33,649 nt of DNA from Candidatus Nitricultor lacus (GTDB lineage Bacteria > Atribacterota > Atribacteria > Atribacterales > Atribacteraceae), in the NCBI GenBank assembly GCA_007128145.1, contig SKXZ01000199.1, positions 1-33,649 of the forward strand, in the 5' to 3' direction. The notes under the pieces were generated by a model that saw nothing but the letters and a program-made list of their open reading frames with translations, ran no database searches and had not been told where the DNA came from. The position numbers and the translations under genes were made by a program. Each line of letters starts with the position of its first letter. Position 1 is the stretch's first letter. Positions 1 through 9,651 of the stretch are shown piece by piece.

Positions 1-1258
1 CGGTAAGAGTACCCACGATAATTGAACCTATTCCACACCAAGCCAGCATGCGGAAAAACGCCCGGCTTGAATCGGGAAATTTCAGCAGGAGCGCGGAAGC
101 GGTGAAACCGGCGATAGCCATCACGATACCGTATATGACATCTCCTACTGCGATACCAAAAAAGAGAAAAAAGAAAAAAGCCACCAAGGGCGTGGGGTCA
201 ACCTCACTATAATTCGGTAGACCATATAGATGCGTGAGTATCTTGAAATTATCTACCCATTTCGTATTCTCGAGTTCAATCGGCACAATTTCATCCGGCA
301 ACGGATCACGTGAAAATAACATCCATTCCTTCCAACGGGAACCAAGAGCTTCCTGGATTCGAGGCAGGTCTTCTTCTCTCGCCCACCCATTGAGAAGGCA
401 GGTAGAGTCGGTCCACAGAAGTTTTGACTGAGTGATACGCCTTTCCAGGTGGCTTTCCAATACGTCATGGGTAATCTTGAAGTCATTTTCAAATTTTCGA
501 AAAGCGGCCGCCTGCGCTACGAACTTCTCTCTTGCCTTTTCCAGGGAAATTATCTTTTGCTGGATCCCTTCACGAGCTTGGCGTGGGGTACCCTCAAAAG
601 CCTGCGGAAGAGAAATAACTGTTATCGAGTGTTCATGAATAAATGTTTCAAGCGTTTGTAAAAGTTCCTCGTGCACAATCACCAGTACCAGGCGAATCCT
701 TTTTTGTGCGGGAAACTCCTCCACAACCCATGAATCTCCACTTGTGCCCAGCTCTTCTTTTAACTCTGAGAGCTGTTCAGGGTTGACCTCGACTAATAGT
801 GCCCGTGTGTGTTGGGTATGGCCAAGGTCCTCCAATGGAACCTCTGCTGTCTCAATGCGGTGTAAAAAATCCCGGTGAGCGTACAGACGGTTCAAAGACG
901 TGCGAACCCTGTTTATTTCCTCTTCAATGCGCGTACATTCATGATGCACGGATTCATAATTGAAGCCGGGGTGAAGAAAGCGGCTCTTCTCCACTTCCAG
1001 AGGTATCGGAAAAAGGCTTTCCAGCGGAGAAGGCTTCTCATCGCGGTATTTATGGATAAAATCCAAGCAGAATCGAACCTCGGAAAGCTGGCGCTCCAAC
1101 TCCTCAACATGGACCTCACTGCGTGAGTTCAAAGTTTCATTTGGCGGGTCCTGTTCAGTTATTTGCAGCACTCCCATATCCTGCAGGAGATGGAAAAGTT
1201 CCTCCCGACGATATTGATGAACCAACAGATCGATCTTTTTCATCCGTTTAATCGCCAT
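1..1258 (-). CDS. ntpI: V-type ATP synthase subunit I (partial; runs off the left edge)
   Basis: Read from the reverse complement: start CAT at 1256-1258, translation MAIKRMKKIDLLVHQYRREELFHLLQDMGVLQITEQ..., characteristic of the V/A-ATPase subunit I N-terminus; hydrophobic segments near the window edge (VAFFFFLFFGIAVGDVIYGIVMAIAGF). No stop within the window, so it is absent from the ORF track. Confidence 0.85.
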   Translation of the reverse strand, partial: MAIKRMKKIDLLVHQYRREELFHLLQDMGVLQITEQDPPNETLNSRSEVHVEELERQLSEVRFCLDFIHKYRDEKPSPLESLFPIPLEVEKSRFLHPGFNYESVHHECTRIEEEINRVRTSLNRLYAHRDFLHRIETAEVPLEDLGHTQHTRALLVEVNPEQLSELKEELGTSGDSWVVEEFPAQKRIRLVLVIVHEELLQTLETFIHEHSITVISLPQAFEGTPRQAREGIQQKIISLEKAREKFVAQAAAFRKFENDFKITHDVLESHLERRITQSKLLWTDSTCLLNGWAREEDLPRIQEALGSRWKEWMLFSRDPLPDEIVPIELENTKWVDNFKILTHLYGLPNYSEVDPTPLVAFFFFLFFGIAVGDVIYGIVMAIAGFTASALLLKFPDSSRAFFRMLAWCGIGSIIVGTLT

Positions 1259-1571
1259 GTTGATCCCCCAACTGTTCCAATAAAAAAGCTACCGCTTGGT
1301 CGACAGTTCCTTCCAGCTTCTTACGGAGGCGCCCGGCTTGTTCTTCAAAATCTTTTTCGATCTTTTCTGCTTCTTTTTTCACTTCTCGGATACGATCATC
1401 TCGAATTTTAGCCGCTTTTTCTTCAGCTTCCTGTATACGTGAAGACCGTAATGATGCAATGGTGACTTCAGATTCAGCCAGAATTCTCGCAGCTTCCCTT
1501 TTTGCTTCCTGAATTTCCCGTTCCTTTGTTTTTTCCAATTCCCGTATGCGATTCACCGCATCAACAACCAC
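1248..1571 (-). CDS. V-type ATPase subunit G/H-like coiled-coil (AhaH family)
   Basis: 107-aa Lys/Glu/Ala-rich coiled coil; overlaps the start of the subunit I gene by 11 bp. Confidence 0.7.
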   Translation of the reverse strand: MVVDAVNRIRELEKTKEREIQEAKREAARILAESEVTIASLRSSRIQEAEEKAAKIRDDRIREVKKEAEKIEKDFEEQAGRLRKKLEGTVDQAVAFLLEQLGDQHGD

Positions 1572-1716
1572 GTTGTCTGTTCCTCCCTGGGAAAAATAAC
1601 CTCATGTACTGTATCAAAACTCATGGAGCTTTTCAAATATTATATTGGTTTTTCATAATCTTCGGCAAACTGCTACAATAAAGGTAATAGAATATCATAC
1701 CTTGGAGGTGATATGT

Positions 1717-2193
1717 ATGAAAGCGATCGTGATATTTTACTCTCGCACTGGAACCACACACAGTATGGCAGAAACCATCGCTTCTACTCTCACCGGTGAG
1801 AAATTCGACGTAAAACTTACCACCCCCGAAGACGTTCCTGTGGAACGACTTACCGATTATGACCTTATCGTGGTAGGTTCACCCACCTATTACGGGACCA
1901 TGGCCGCAGAAATCAAAAAGGTGCTCGATGAAAGCATCAGGGTGCATGGAAAACTGGAAGGCGTAGTGGGTGGTGCTTTCGCATCCTCTGCCAACAGAGC
2001 GGGCGGGAACGAAACAACTGTTTTATCGCTCCTGTGTGCGTTGTTGATTCACGGTATGGTTATCAAGGGAATGTCCGGAGGAGACCACTATGGTCCCGTG
2101 GCAGTCGGCTCTTTTGACAGTACGTGTGAAAAAGAATGTATCCGCTATGCCCAGGAACTCGCCGCCCTGGCAAGGAAAACACGCGTTGATTAA
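1717..2193 (+). CDS. Flavodoxin family protein
   Basis: MKAIVIFYSRTGTTHSMAETIA (FMN phosphate loop) and IVVGSPTYYGTMAAEIKKVLD. GGAGG at 1704-1708 supports start at 1717 rather than the track start 1645. Confidence 0.88.
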   Translation: MKAIVIFYSRTGTTHSMAETIASTLTGEKFDVKLTTPEDVPVERLTDYDLIVVGSPTYYGTMAAEIKKVLDESIRVHGKLEGVVGGAFASSANRAGGNETTVLSLLCALLIHGMVIKGMSGGDHYGPVAVGSFDSTCEKECIRYAQELAALARKTRVD

Positions 2194-2203
2194 ATTCACC
2201 AAC

Positions 2204-2250
2204 GAGGTGAAGCGGTCAATCCCTTGGAATTATAAATACTGCTTCACCTC
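2204..2250. terminator. 10-bp inverted repeat between convergent flavodoxin and purF (possible terminator)
   Basis: GAGGTGAAGC (2204-2213) and GCTTCACCTC (2241-2250), T-run at about 2261-2266. TTCACC at 2195-2200 can also pair with GGTGAA at 2206-2211. Confidence 0.4.
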
Positions 2251-2264
2251 ATGGATACAATTTT

Positions 2265-3665
2265 TTACACGCCGCTCCCTTCCAGTATCTTTTTTCCCAA
2301 CCCCCGGTCAGGCCGCAATGGGTATTCGGCATTGAAACACGCCAAACAGAATTCATCCCCCGATGAATGCCTGAGAGCGGACTTCAACCCATCGGTATCG
2401 AGGTAACGAAGACTGTCAAGACCCAAATAATCCCGTACCTCTTCACATGTTCTCCCGGCTGCTACCAGTTCTTCACGGGTAGGAAAGTCAATGCCGTAGA
2501 AACACGGACAACAATGTGGTGGAGAGGTAATCCGCATATGCACTTCTCTTGCTCCGGCTTCTTTCAACGTAGCGATCCTTCGTCGAGAAGTGCTGCCCCT
2601 CACAATAGAATCCTCGACAATGACCACTTTTTTCCCTCGGATAATTCCTCTCATGGGATTCAATTTCATACGAACGGCAAGCTCACGGTTTTGCTGTCCT
2701 GGCCGAATGAAAGTGCGTCCCAGATAGGGATTGCGGACCAGGGCAAATTCAAGGGGCAGGCCGGACGCCTCGGCATACCCCAAAGCGCCGTGCATGCCTG
2801 AATCGGGCACCGGAATAACCATGTCGACATCCCTGTCTTCCCTTTCAGCAAGGATTCGACCCAGGTTTTTTCTCACCTCGTATACGCTCTCTCCAAAGAC
2901 TATACTATCGGGTCGGGCGAAATAAATCAGTTCAAAAAAGCAGTATGCTTTGCGCTTGGAATGAGCATAAAAGAAAGAACGTGGACCATTTTTATCCAGT
3001 ACCAGCATTTCACCCGGCTGCACTTCCCTTATCACTTGCGCGCCTATAACCTCGAGAGCGCAGGTTTCAGAACTCACAAGGTATCCACCGTCCATCTCCC
3101 CCAGGCACAAAGGGCGGAAACCCCAGGGATCACGCAGGGCAACCAGCCGGTCAGAGGACATCACTATCGCAGAATAAGCCCCCTGTATCTGCCATAGTGC
3201 TTCTTTCACTGCGTCTTCCAGGCCGTCGAAAGAACTGCGGGATATGAGGTGAAGAATGAGCTCTGTATCCATGGAGGAAGAGAAAACAGCTCCCTGGCGG
3301 CTCAATGCTTTCCAAAGAGTGGGGGAGTTCGTCAGGTTTCCGTTATGAGCAACCGCCAATGGACCGAACCTGGTTTCTCCCAAAAAAGGTTGAAGGTTTC
3401 TTTCCGATGAAGAACCGGTAGTGGAATATCTCACATGACCAAGCGCAATATCACCCTGAAGAAGGCGTTCCGCTCCCGAGCGTGAAAATACTTCAGAAAC
3501 GAGACCCATACCCTTGTGTTCCCAAAAACGGTTTCCACGGAAAACCACGATGCCGGTGCCTTCCTGTCCCCGGTGTTGCAAGGACAGAAGCCCTGCCTGG
3601 ACTACGCGGGCGGCATCTGGTACCTGGAAAGCGGCGAATACACCACACTTTTCCCTTACTTTCAT
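2265..3665 (-). CDS. purF: Amidophosphoribosyltransferase
   Basis: [13 protein letters not shown] with N-terminal Cys nucleophile, VIVEDSIVRGSTSRR PRPP motif, Cys ligands (CPCFYG, CLACF). Start at 3665 gives ATGA overlap with the purL stop; the track start 3716 is probably too long. Confidence 0.95.
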   Translation of the reverse strand: MKVREKCGVFAAFQVPDAARVVQAGLLSLQHRGQEGTGIVVFRGNRFWEHKGMGLVSEVFSRSGAERLLQGDIALGHVRYSTTGSSSERNLQPFLGETRFGPLAVAHNGNLTNSPTLWKALSRQGAVFSSSMDTELILHLISRSSFDGLEDAVKEALWQIQGAYSAIVMSSDRLVALRDPWGFRPLCLGEMDGGYLVSSETCALEVIGAQVIREVQPGEMLVLDKNGPRSFFYAHSKRKAYCFFELIYFARPDSIVFGESVYEVRKNLGRILAEREDRDVDMVIPVPDSGMHGALGYAEASGLPLEFALVRNPYLGRTFIRPGQQNRELAVRMKLNPMRGIIRGKKVVIVEDSIVRGSTSRRRIATLKEAGAREVHMRITSPPHCCPCFYGIDFPTREELVAAGRTCEEVRDYLGLDSLRYLDTDGLKSALRHSSGDEFCLACFNAEYPLRPDRGLGKKILEGSGV

Positions 3666-5896
3666 AAACGTTCTCCCCCAGGTATTCCGGAAGATTGGAA
3701 AAGCCCTTCTTCCCATATGATACGCAGTTCTTTTATGGAGAGATCAAAAAGTGTCATGGAGTTTCTTTTCGCTATCAGCCGGTCACCTCCGGTTACACCT
3801 ACCATATACAATGGGATTTCATGCCTTTGAGCGGTTTCTTCAACTTCCTGAACATACGAAGGTTCAACACTCAATAAAGCTCGTCCGGCTGATTCGCCGA
3901 AAAGAAGGGCATCTTCCCGCAACGATCCTAAAACTTCAAGCGACAATTCTGCTCCCAGCGGAAACTCCGGGCACAGGCAGGCTTCGACCACACCCATGAC
4001 CAATCCTCCTTCGGCAAGATCAGAAGCAGAAACGACTAAACCACGTCCTGTCACTTCGAGCAAAAATTCCTGCAAGTCCTTTTCGCGCTGTAAATCAAGA
4101 GATGGCGGCGGTCCCACTTCCATGTCATGAACCAAACAGAGATATTCACTTCCTCCCAGTTCTTCCCGTGTATCGCCTGCAATTATCACCTTACAGTCTT
4201 CTTGCATAAATCCTGCGGCAACAGCATTTTCTACCCGGTCTATGATTCCCACCATTCCTACCGTGGGGGTGGGATGCACAGAACCACCTGGGTTTTCATT
4301 ATAAAAAGAAACGTTCCCGCTCACAACCGGAAGTTCAAGGGCCCTACATGCATCACTCAAACCATGTACCGCTTCAACAAAATACCAGTAGCGGTCATCC
4401 TTACGCGGGTTTCCGAAATTCAAACAGTCAGTCACCCCAGCTGGTCGGGCGCCGCTGGAAGCAAGATTGCGTGCCGCTTCTGCAACCGCGTGTGCCGCCC
4501 CCAACCGTGGATCGAGAGAACAGTATACAGGATTGCAATCAGTTGTGAGCGCTATACCCCACTCTTTTCCCTTTACCCTTAAGACGGGAGTTCCCCGTCC
4601 CGGAAGAATTTTCGTATTGATCCCCACCATGTGATCATATTGGCGGTACACAGGACGCCGTGATGAAAGGTTAGATGATCCAGTAAGTCTCAAAATCACT
4701 TCATTCCAGTCAAAAGACCCAGGCAGGTCCCGCCAGCTCCCGTTATTTTTCTCTTCCAGAAAAGCAGGCTTTCTTCTTGGGGGCGTGTACACAGGAGGCG
4801 AGGTAAGCTCTCTGGCCGGAATTTGTGCCACGATATCTCCCCGGTAGCTTACCGTGAGCGTATCACCGTCCTCTACTTCCCCGACCACTACCGCTTCCAA
4901 GCCCCATTTGTGGAAAATGGCCATTACTTCAGCTTCGGTTCCATTTTCAACACACAATAACATACGCTCCTGTGATTCAGACATCATGCTTTCCCAGGGC
5001 TCCATTCCACTTTCCCGCAGGGGAATACGGTCCAGGTCGAGAAGCATCCCGCTTTTCCCTTCCGCGGCCATTTCACTGGAAGAGCATGTGAGCCCCGCCG
5101 CTCCCATATCTTTGATTCCAACCACTTTCCCGCTATCGAGCGCTTCCAGGGTGGCCTCGATTAGGCATTTTTCGGTGAAAGGATCACCTACCTGGACACT
5201 CGGACGTTTTTCGTCACCTTCACCAAACTCCTGGGATGCCAATATACTGCACCCTCCGATGCCATCTCGTCCGGTGCGGTTTCCAGCATAGATAATGAGA
5301 TTACCCCTTCCCTTCGCCCAGGCACGGGCAAGGCGATCACGCGGAGCAATTCCCACACACATGACGTTCACCAGGCAGTTCCCCCGAAAAGAAGGGTGAA
5401 AATATAATTCACCCCCCACCGTCGGCACACCCACGCAATTCCCATAAAATGCTATACCATCGACAACACCCTCAAAGACGTGTCGAGAATGTACATCATC
5501 AAGCGGTCCAAAACGAAGTGAATCCAGAAGAGCTATCGGGCGGGCTCCTGCTCCAAAAATGTCCCGTATGATTCCGCCTATTCCCGTTGCCGCACCCTGC
5601 AGGGGTTCTACTTGGGAGGGATGATTGTGGCTTTCCATTTTGAACACCACGGCTACCCCATCGTGGATGATTCCTCCCGCGTCTTCTCCAACCAATGCGC
5701 TCAGCTTGCCTTCACGCGGAAACAATTCAAACCAGGTACGTGAATGAGGATAACCACAGTGTTCGGACCATTCCACCGAAAACATGGCAATTTCCGTCAG
5801 GGTCGGTTCCCGCCCCATGATTTTCAAAATCTTCCGGTACTCTTCATCACTCAGCCCAAGCTCTTTTGCGGCTTTTTCGTTCCTACTTATTTCCAT
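3662..5896 (-). CDS. purL: Phosphoribosylformylglycinamidine synthase subunit PurL
   Basis: [39 protein letters not shown], small PurL architecture; likely start [20 protein letters not shown] (track start 5950 also possible). Confidence 0.95.
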   Translation of the reverse strand: MEISRNEKAAKELGLSDEEYRKILKIMGREPTLTEIAMFSVEWSEHCGYPHSRTWFELFPREGKLSALVGEDAGGIIHDGVAVVFKMESHNHPSQVEPLQGAATGIGGIIRDIFGAGARPIALLDSLRFGPLDDVHSRHVFEGVVDGIAFYGNCVGVPTVGGELYFHPSFRGNCLVNVMCVGIAPRDRLARAWAKGRGNLIIYAGNRTGRDGIGGCSILASQEFGEGDEKRPSVQVGDPFTEKCLIEATLEALDSGKVVGIKDMGAAGLTCSSSEMAAEGKSGMLLDLDRIPLRESGMEPWESMMSESQERMLLCVENGTEAEVMAIFHKWGLEAVVVGEVEDGDTLTVSYRGDIVAQIPARELTSPPVYTPPRRKPAFLEEKNNGSWRDLPGSFDWNEVILRLTGSSNLSSRRPVYRQYDHMVGINTKILPGRGTPVLRVKGKEWGIALTTDCNPVYCSLDPRLGAAHAVAEAARNLASSGARPAGVTDCLNFGNPRKDDRYWYFVEAVHGLSDACRALELPVVSGNVSFYNENPGGSVHPTPTVGMVGIIDRVENAVAAGFMQEDCKVIIAGDTREELGGSEYLCLVHDMEVGPPPSLDLQREKDLQEFLLEVTGRGLVVSASDLAEGGLVMGVVEACLCPEFPLGAELSLEVLGSLREDALLFGESAGRALLSVEPSYVQEVEETAQRHEIPLYMVGVTGGDRLIAKRNSMTLFDLSIKELRIIWEEGLFQSSGIPGGERL

Positions 5897-6593
5897 GTTT
5901 TTGCTCCTCAAGCCATTTAGCAACAGATTGGAATACTCTTTTCCCATCAACCGAACCGAGCATTCCTTCTGAAGCCCTTTCCGGATGGGGCATTAAACCC
6001 AGGACGTTTCTTTTCTCTGAAATAATACCCGCAACATCATCCATCGATCCGTTGGGATTCGTCCGAACACCTGTCTCCCCTTCCGGCCCGCAATACCGGA
6101 AGAGCACCCTGTTCTCATTATTAATCTTCTCCATCGCCCCGGAAGAAGCGTAATAATTCCCCTGTTGGTGAGCGATAGGAATTTTCACCACTTCTCCGGG
6201 AGAAAAAAGAGAGGTAAAGGGAGTATCGGTGTTTTCCACCCGCAGGTAGACATCTTGACAGATAAAGCGCCCACCCCGGTTGGGAAGTAATACTCCTGGT
6301 AAAAGACCGCTTTCGGTCAGGATCTGGAATCCGTTACATATCCCAACCACCAGTCCTCCCTTGCAGGCAAAGTCCCTCACCGCTTGCATTACGGGGGAAA
6401 AGCGGGCAATGGCTCCAGCCCTGAGATAATCACCATAACTGAAACCACCAGGGAGAATGATGCAGTCGATTTCTCCCACATCCTGCTCTTTATGCCACAA
6501 ATATACCGTATCCACCCCAAGCACTTCACTGAGCACATGGTAACAATCATGATCGCAGTTGGATCCCGGAAACACAACCACTGCGAATTTCAT
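5883..6593 (-). CDS. purQ: Phosphoribosylformylglycinamidine synthase subunit PurQ (glutaminase)
   Basis: [48 protein letters not shown]. Confidence 0.95.
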   Translation of the reverse strand: MKFAVVVFPGSNCDHDCYHVLSEVLGVDTVYLWHKEQDVGEIDCIILPGGFSYGDYLRAGAIARFSPVMQAVRDFACKGGLVVGICNGFQILTESGLLPGVLLPNRGGRFICQDVYLRVENTDTPFTSLFSPGEVVKIPIAHQQGNYYASSGAMEKINNENRVLFRYCGPEGETGVRTNPNGSMDDVAGIISEKRNVLGLMPHPERASEGMLGSVDGKRVFQSVAKWLEEQKHGNK

Positions 6594-6862
6594 GTGGCAG
6601 ACTCCATCTCCTCTGCCGGTTCAACATGGCACCTGTAACACTCGATTACAGGATTCACCAAGAGGCGGTCACACATTTCATTGAGTCTTTTTTCCGCTTC
6701 AGCAGGGTTCGCGCTTTCCATCACGACTTCGAAATACTTACCGGTTCGCACTGCTTCGGTTTCACTGAAAGACAGGTTGTGTAAGGCATTCTTCACGGTC
6801 ACTCCCTGGGGGTCGAATACACCCCTTTTGAGAGTGACCGTGACATGACCCAGAAATTTCAT
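6590..6862 (-). CDS. purS: Phosphoribosylformylglycinamidine synthase subunit PurS
   Basis: 90 aa, [24 protein letters not shown], located immediately upstream of purQ with 4-bp overlap. Confidence 0.92.
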   Translation of the reverse strand: MKFLGHVTVTLKRGVFDPQGVTVKNALHNLSFSETEAVRTGKYFEVVMESANPAEAEKRLNEMCDRLLVNPVIECYRCHVEPAEEMESAT

Positions 6863-6877
6863 ATCCTTTGCTCCAGC

Positions 6878-8077
6878 TCAGAACTTGACCGGTTCCCGCC
6901 GGCCTGATTCAGCTGAGCGGTAAATTGCCTCGCAAATAGCGGCACATCGATATCCATCTTCAAAGGTAGCACCGTATGGCTCGATATCGGTTTCCTTGAC
7001 AATTGATTCCAGGAAGTGGGACACAGCATGTACAAACGTGTGTTCCCATCCGATAATATGACCATGAGGCCACCAGCGATCCCAGTAGGGATGGAAACTT
7101 TCTGTGACCAGAACATTATGGAATCCCTGTAGTATCTGTGGTTCTTCATCCTTGAGGTATACTTCCAGGCGATTCATATCTTCAAGGTCGAAACGTATGG
7201 TTCCCTTGGAGCCGTTTATTTCTATTGTCTGTTTATTCTTTCGTCCCGCGCAATACCGTGAAGCTTCAAGGGTTCCTATCGTCCCTCCCACAAACTCCGC
7301 AACAGCAACAAAGGCATCATCAACGGTCACCGGAACTTTCTTAGAAGGATCATCAGCCGCCGGTCTCTCCTTGATAAAGGTTCTCATAAGAGAACTGACA
7401 GATTCTATTTCCCCTACCAGGAAACGGCCCAGATCAATGATATGTGCGCCCAAATCACCTAAAGCACCTGATCCCGCCGCATCTTTATGCAGTCTCCAAA
7501 CCGCTGGAAATTCCGGATCCATGATCCACTCCTGCAAGTAGGAAGCCCGGAAGTGATAGATATCACCGAGCTTTCCCTCCTGGATGAAATCACGAGCCAT
7601 GCGGAGAGCCGGTACAAAACGGTAATTGAAACACACCATGGAGCGGGCGGAAGAGTTTCGGGCCGCTTCCCACATTTTTTTTGCCTCATCCAGCGTACCG
7701 GCTAAAGGTTTTTCACACAATACATGCTTCCCTTTTTCCAAAGCGTATATGGAAGGTTCCGCGTGCAAGTGATTGGGCCCGCAGTTATCGAGAAGTTCGA
7801 CATCGGGGTCATCCACCATGGATTTCCAGTCAGTATAATACTTTTTGTATCCGTAACGGACCATGGCTTCTTTCACTGCGTTTTCCGTACGCCCAAATAT
7901 TGCCGCCAGGCGTGGGAAAGCGACCGGGGGCCAGAATATGTAGGGATATTTTTTGTAAGCGTTGGTGTGTGCTTTTCCCATAAAAGCGTAACCGAGCATA
8001 CCCACACCTATTTCCGGAACATTTTCTCCGGTTCCCCTGCTTTCTCCCATGGAAACGAAGCCAACTTTTTCACTCAT
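6878..8077 (-). CDS. Gfo/Idh/MocA-family oxidoreductase
   Basis: GVGMLGYAFMGKAHTNAY Rossmann start, CEKPLAGTLDEAKKM, GDLGAHIIDLGRFL; RBS GGAGG just upstream of the start. Confidence 0.9.
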   Translation of the reverse strand: MSEKVGFVSMGESRGTGENVPEIGVGMLGYAFMGKAHTNAYKKYPYIFWPPVAFPRLAAIFGRTENAVKEAMVRYGYKKYYTDWKSMVDDPDVELLDNCGPNHLHAEPSIYALEKGKHVLCEKPLAGTLDEAKKMWEAARNSSARSMVCFNYRFVPALRMARDFIQEGKLGDIYHFRASYLQEWIMDPEFPAVWRLHKDAAGSGALGDLGAHIIDLGRFLVGEIESVSSLMRTFIKERPAADDPSKKVPVTVDDAFVAVAEFVGGTIGTLEASRYCAGRKNKQTIEINGSKGTIRFDLEDMNRLEVYLKDEEPQILQGFHNVLVTESFHPYWDRWWPHGHIIGWEHTFVHAVSHFLESIVKETDIEPYGATFEDGYRCAAICEAIYRSAESGRREPVKF

Positions 8078-8103
8078 GTTGTTTCCTCCCTTCTATACGT
8101 TCC

Positions 8104-8124
8104 GTGAGTAGTAAGTAGTGAAAC
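8104..8124 (+). repeat. Degenerate heptad tandem repeat, related to 29504-29531
   Basis: GTGAGTA GTAAGTA GTGAAAC in 7-nt register. Confidence 0.5.
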
Positions 8125-8175
8125 GAACTGAGGCGCTTGTCGTTTCAATGGCAAGAAAAAAGTGGTTCTCGCTAT

Positions 8176-8565
8176 TTACGACTCACGGCATTCTCTTTCT
8201 TCTTTTCCGCGCTCGTCCCGGTAAGGATTGACCTCTGATAACACCCCCATCACCCGGCGGGCCAGGTGGCCAATGGCATCATCATCCAGGGAATCGCAAT
8301 CAACAATGATTGACACCGTGAAAAAATCCTGGTCTTTCCCCACACTACTGCGTGCTACATCATCAAGGCCCCGCTCTCGTAAAAGAACACTGATCCGCTG
8401 AGCGATGTCCATTGATTGTTCTCGTAACGCATCCCAGTGGGATGTATCCTCATCTGCCAGAACAAAGCCCACTTCGGCATTATCACCACGTACTCTTATA
8501 AGCGCAAACTCGCCAAAGGGGTAGTGTTCTTCAACGAAAAGCCGGAATTTGCGTCCTCTTGACAA
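8176..8565 (-). CDS. Hypothetical protein
   Basis: 129-aa ORF, no competing longer ORF; no family recognised. Stop codon lies within a heptad repeat tract. Confidence 0.5.
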   Translation of the reverse strand: MSRGRKFRLFVEEHYPFGEFALIRVRGDNAEVGFVLADEDTSHWDALREQSMDIAQRISVLLRERGLDDVARSSVGKDQDFFTVSIIVDCDSLDDDAIGHLARRVMGVLSEVNPYRDERGKEERECRES

Positions 8566-8775
8566 AATAATGTCACAACACCTCGTTTTTTTTCGTATGC
8601 TTTCAATCCCTAGAATTGTATTATAGCGGATGTTATGTCATAAATGAACGGGGTAAAATTTCACTGAAAAAATATGTCGCCCGGATGCGGCAAAAAGACT
8701 GGAGAATAAAAACCTTGAAGCAGAATGACCATGAAAAATAGGTTTCACGAAGATATGGCAATATAGCGTTTCGCG

Positions 8776-9348
8776 TTAATGCACTACTCCCATCGCCTGG
8801 CGATAAAAGCCACCTACTTCCGTAATATCCCTTCTCTCGCTCAGATCATACACGTAGCGGATAACCCTTTTTTTCCAGAATTCCTCTGTACTCAACTTGC
8901 CTTGACGCCACAAAACAAAGTCCATCGCGCGGACCTGGAAACTCAATATATAGCGGTCCTGCCATACCAGTTGCACAAGGTACCAGTCCTGGTCTTCAAG
9001 CAACCGTTTCATGGACTCAAAACCCATACCGATCTGGTTACAGAACGCTTGTGATATCTCTGTTGCCGACAAAGTCATGCGTATATAGGATTGATTGTAT
9101 TCCGTGATATTGATTTCATGTAGGTGATAACCGAATTCAACCAATAGATCGGCTGTCCGTTCAATGCGCTCTTCAAGAACAGGTGTAAGCATAACTTCAC
9201 TTTCAAGCAACTCGAAACCCAGTTCAAGCTGCTTCATACCGTTAACAAAAAACTCACTCGCCAGTGTCCGGGCTGCACGCGGTTGGAGAAGAATCACAAT
9301 ACACATGGCTAATCCTGAAAATTTTCTTCCAAGATGGAACACCGGCAT
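8776..9348 (-). CDS. Hypothetical protein
   Basis: 190-aa ORF, no family recognised; exact start uncertain. Confidence 0.5.
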   Translation of the reverse strand: MPVFHLGRKFSGLAMCIVILLQPRAARTLASEFFVNGMKQLELGFELLESEVMLTPVLEERIERTADLLVEFGYHLHEINITEYNQSYIRMTLSATEISQAFCNQIGMGFESMKRLLEDQDWYLVQLVWQDRYILSFQVRAMDFVLWRQGKLSTEEFWKKRVIRYVYDLSERRDITEVGGFYRQAMGVVH

Positions 9349-9485
9349 ATCTCATACCCCCTTGCACAGTAAAATCGCTCGATCGGCTATTTCCTTTATG
9401 TGTGATAAAAATTATTGCCAATAAAACATCAGCTAACTTGCGTTCCTGCTGAAATATGATCTCTTCGGCCATTCGAGTATGAAGT

Positions 9486-9512
9486 TTGAAATAGGAAACT
9501 GTCTGTTATAAT
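9486..9512 (+). promoter_or_regulatory. Candidate sigma-70-like promoter for the NHL-repeat gene
   Basis: TTGAAA (9486-9491), 15-nt spacer (shorter than ideal), TATAAT (9507-9512). Confidence 0.35.
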
Positions 9513-9651
9513 GGTGGGGATATTTGTTACAATATTTGATGATAGTAAGACGTTAACGTAATATATGTGTACCCATACCTTACATATCCATATGTAAAAA
9601 CTCGTTAAGCCACGAATTCCCGGAACAAAGCCAAAAAGGGGGGGATATATT

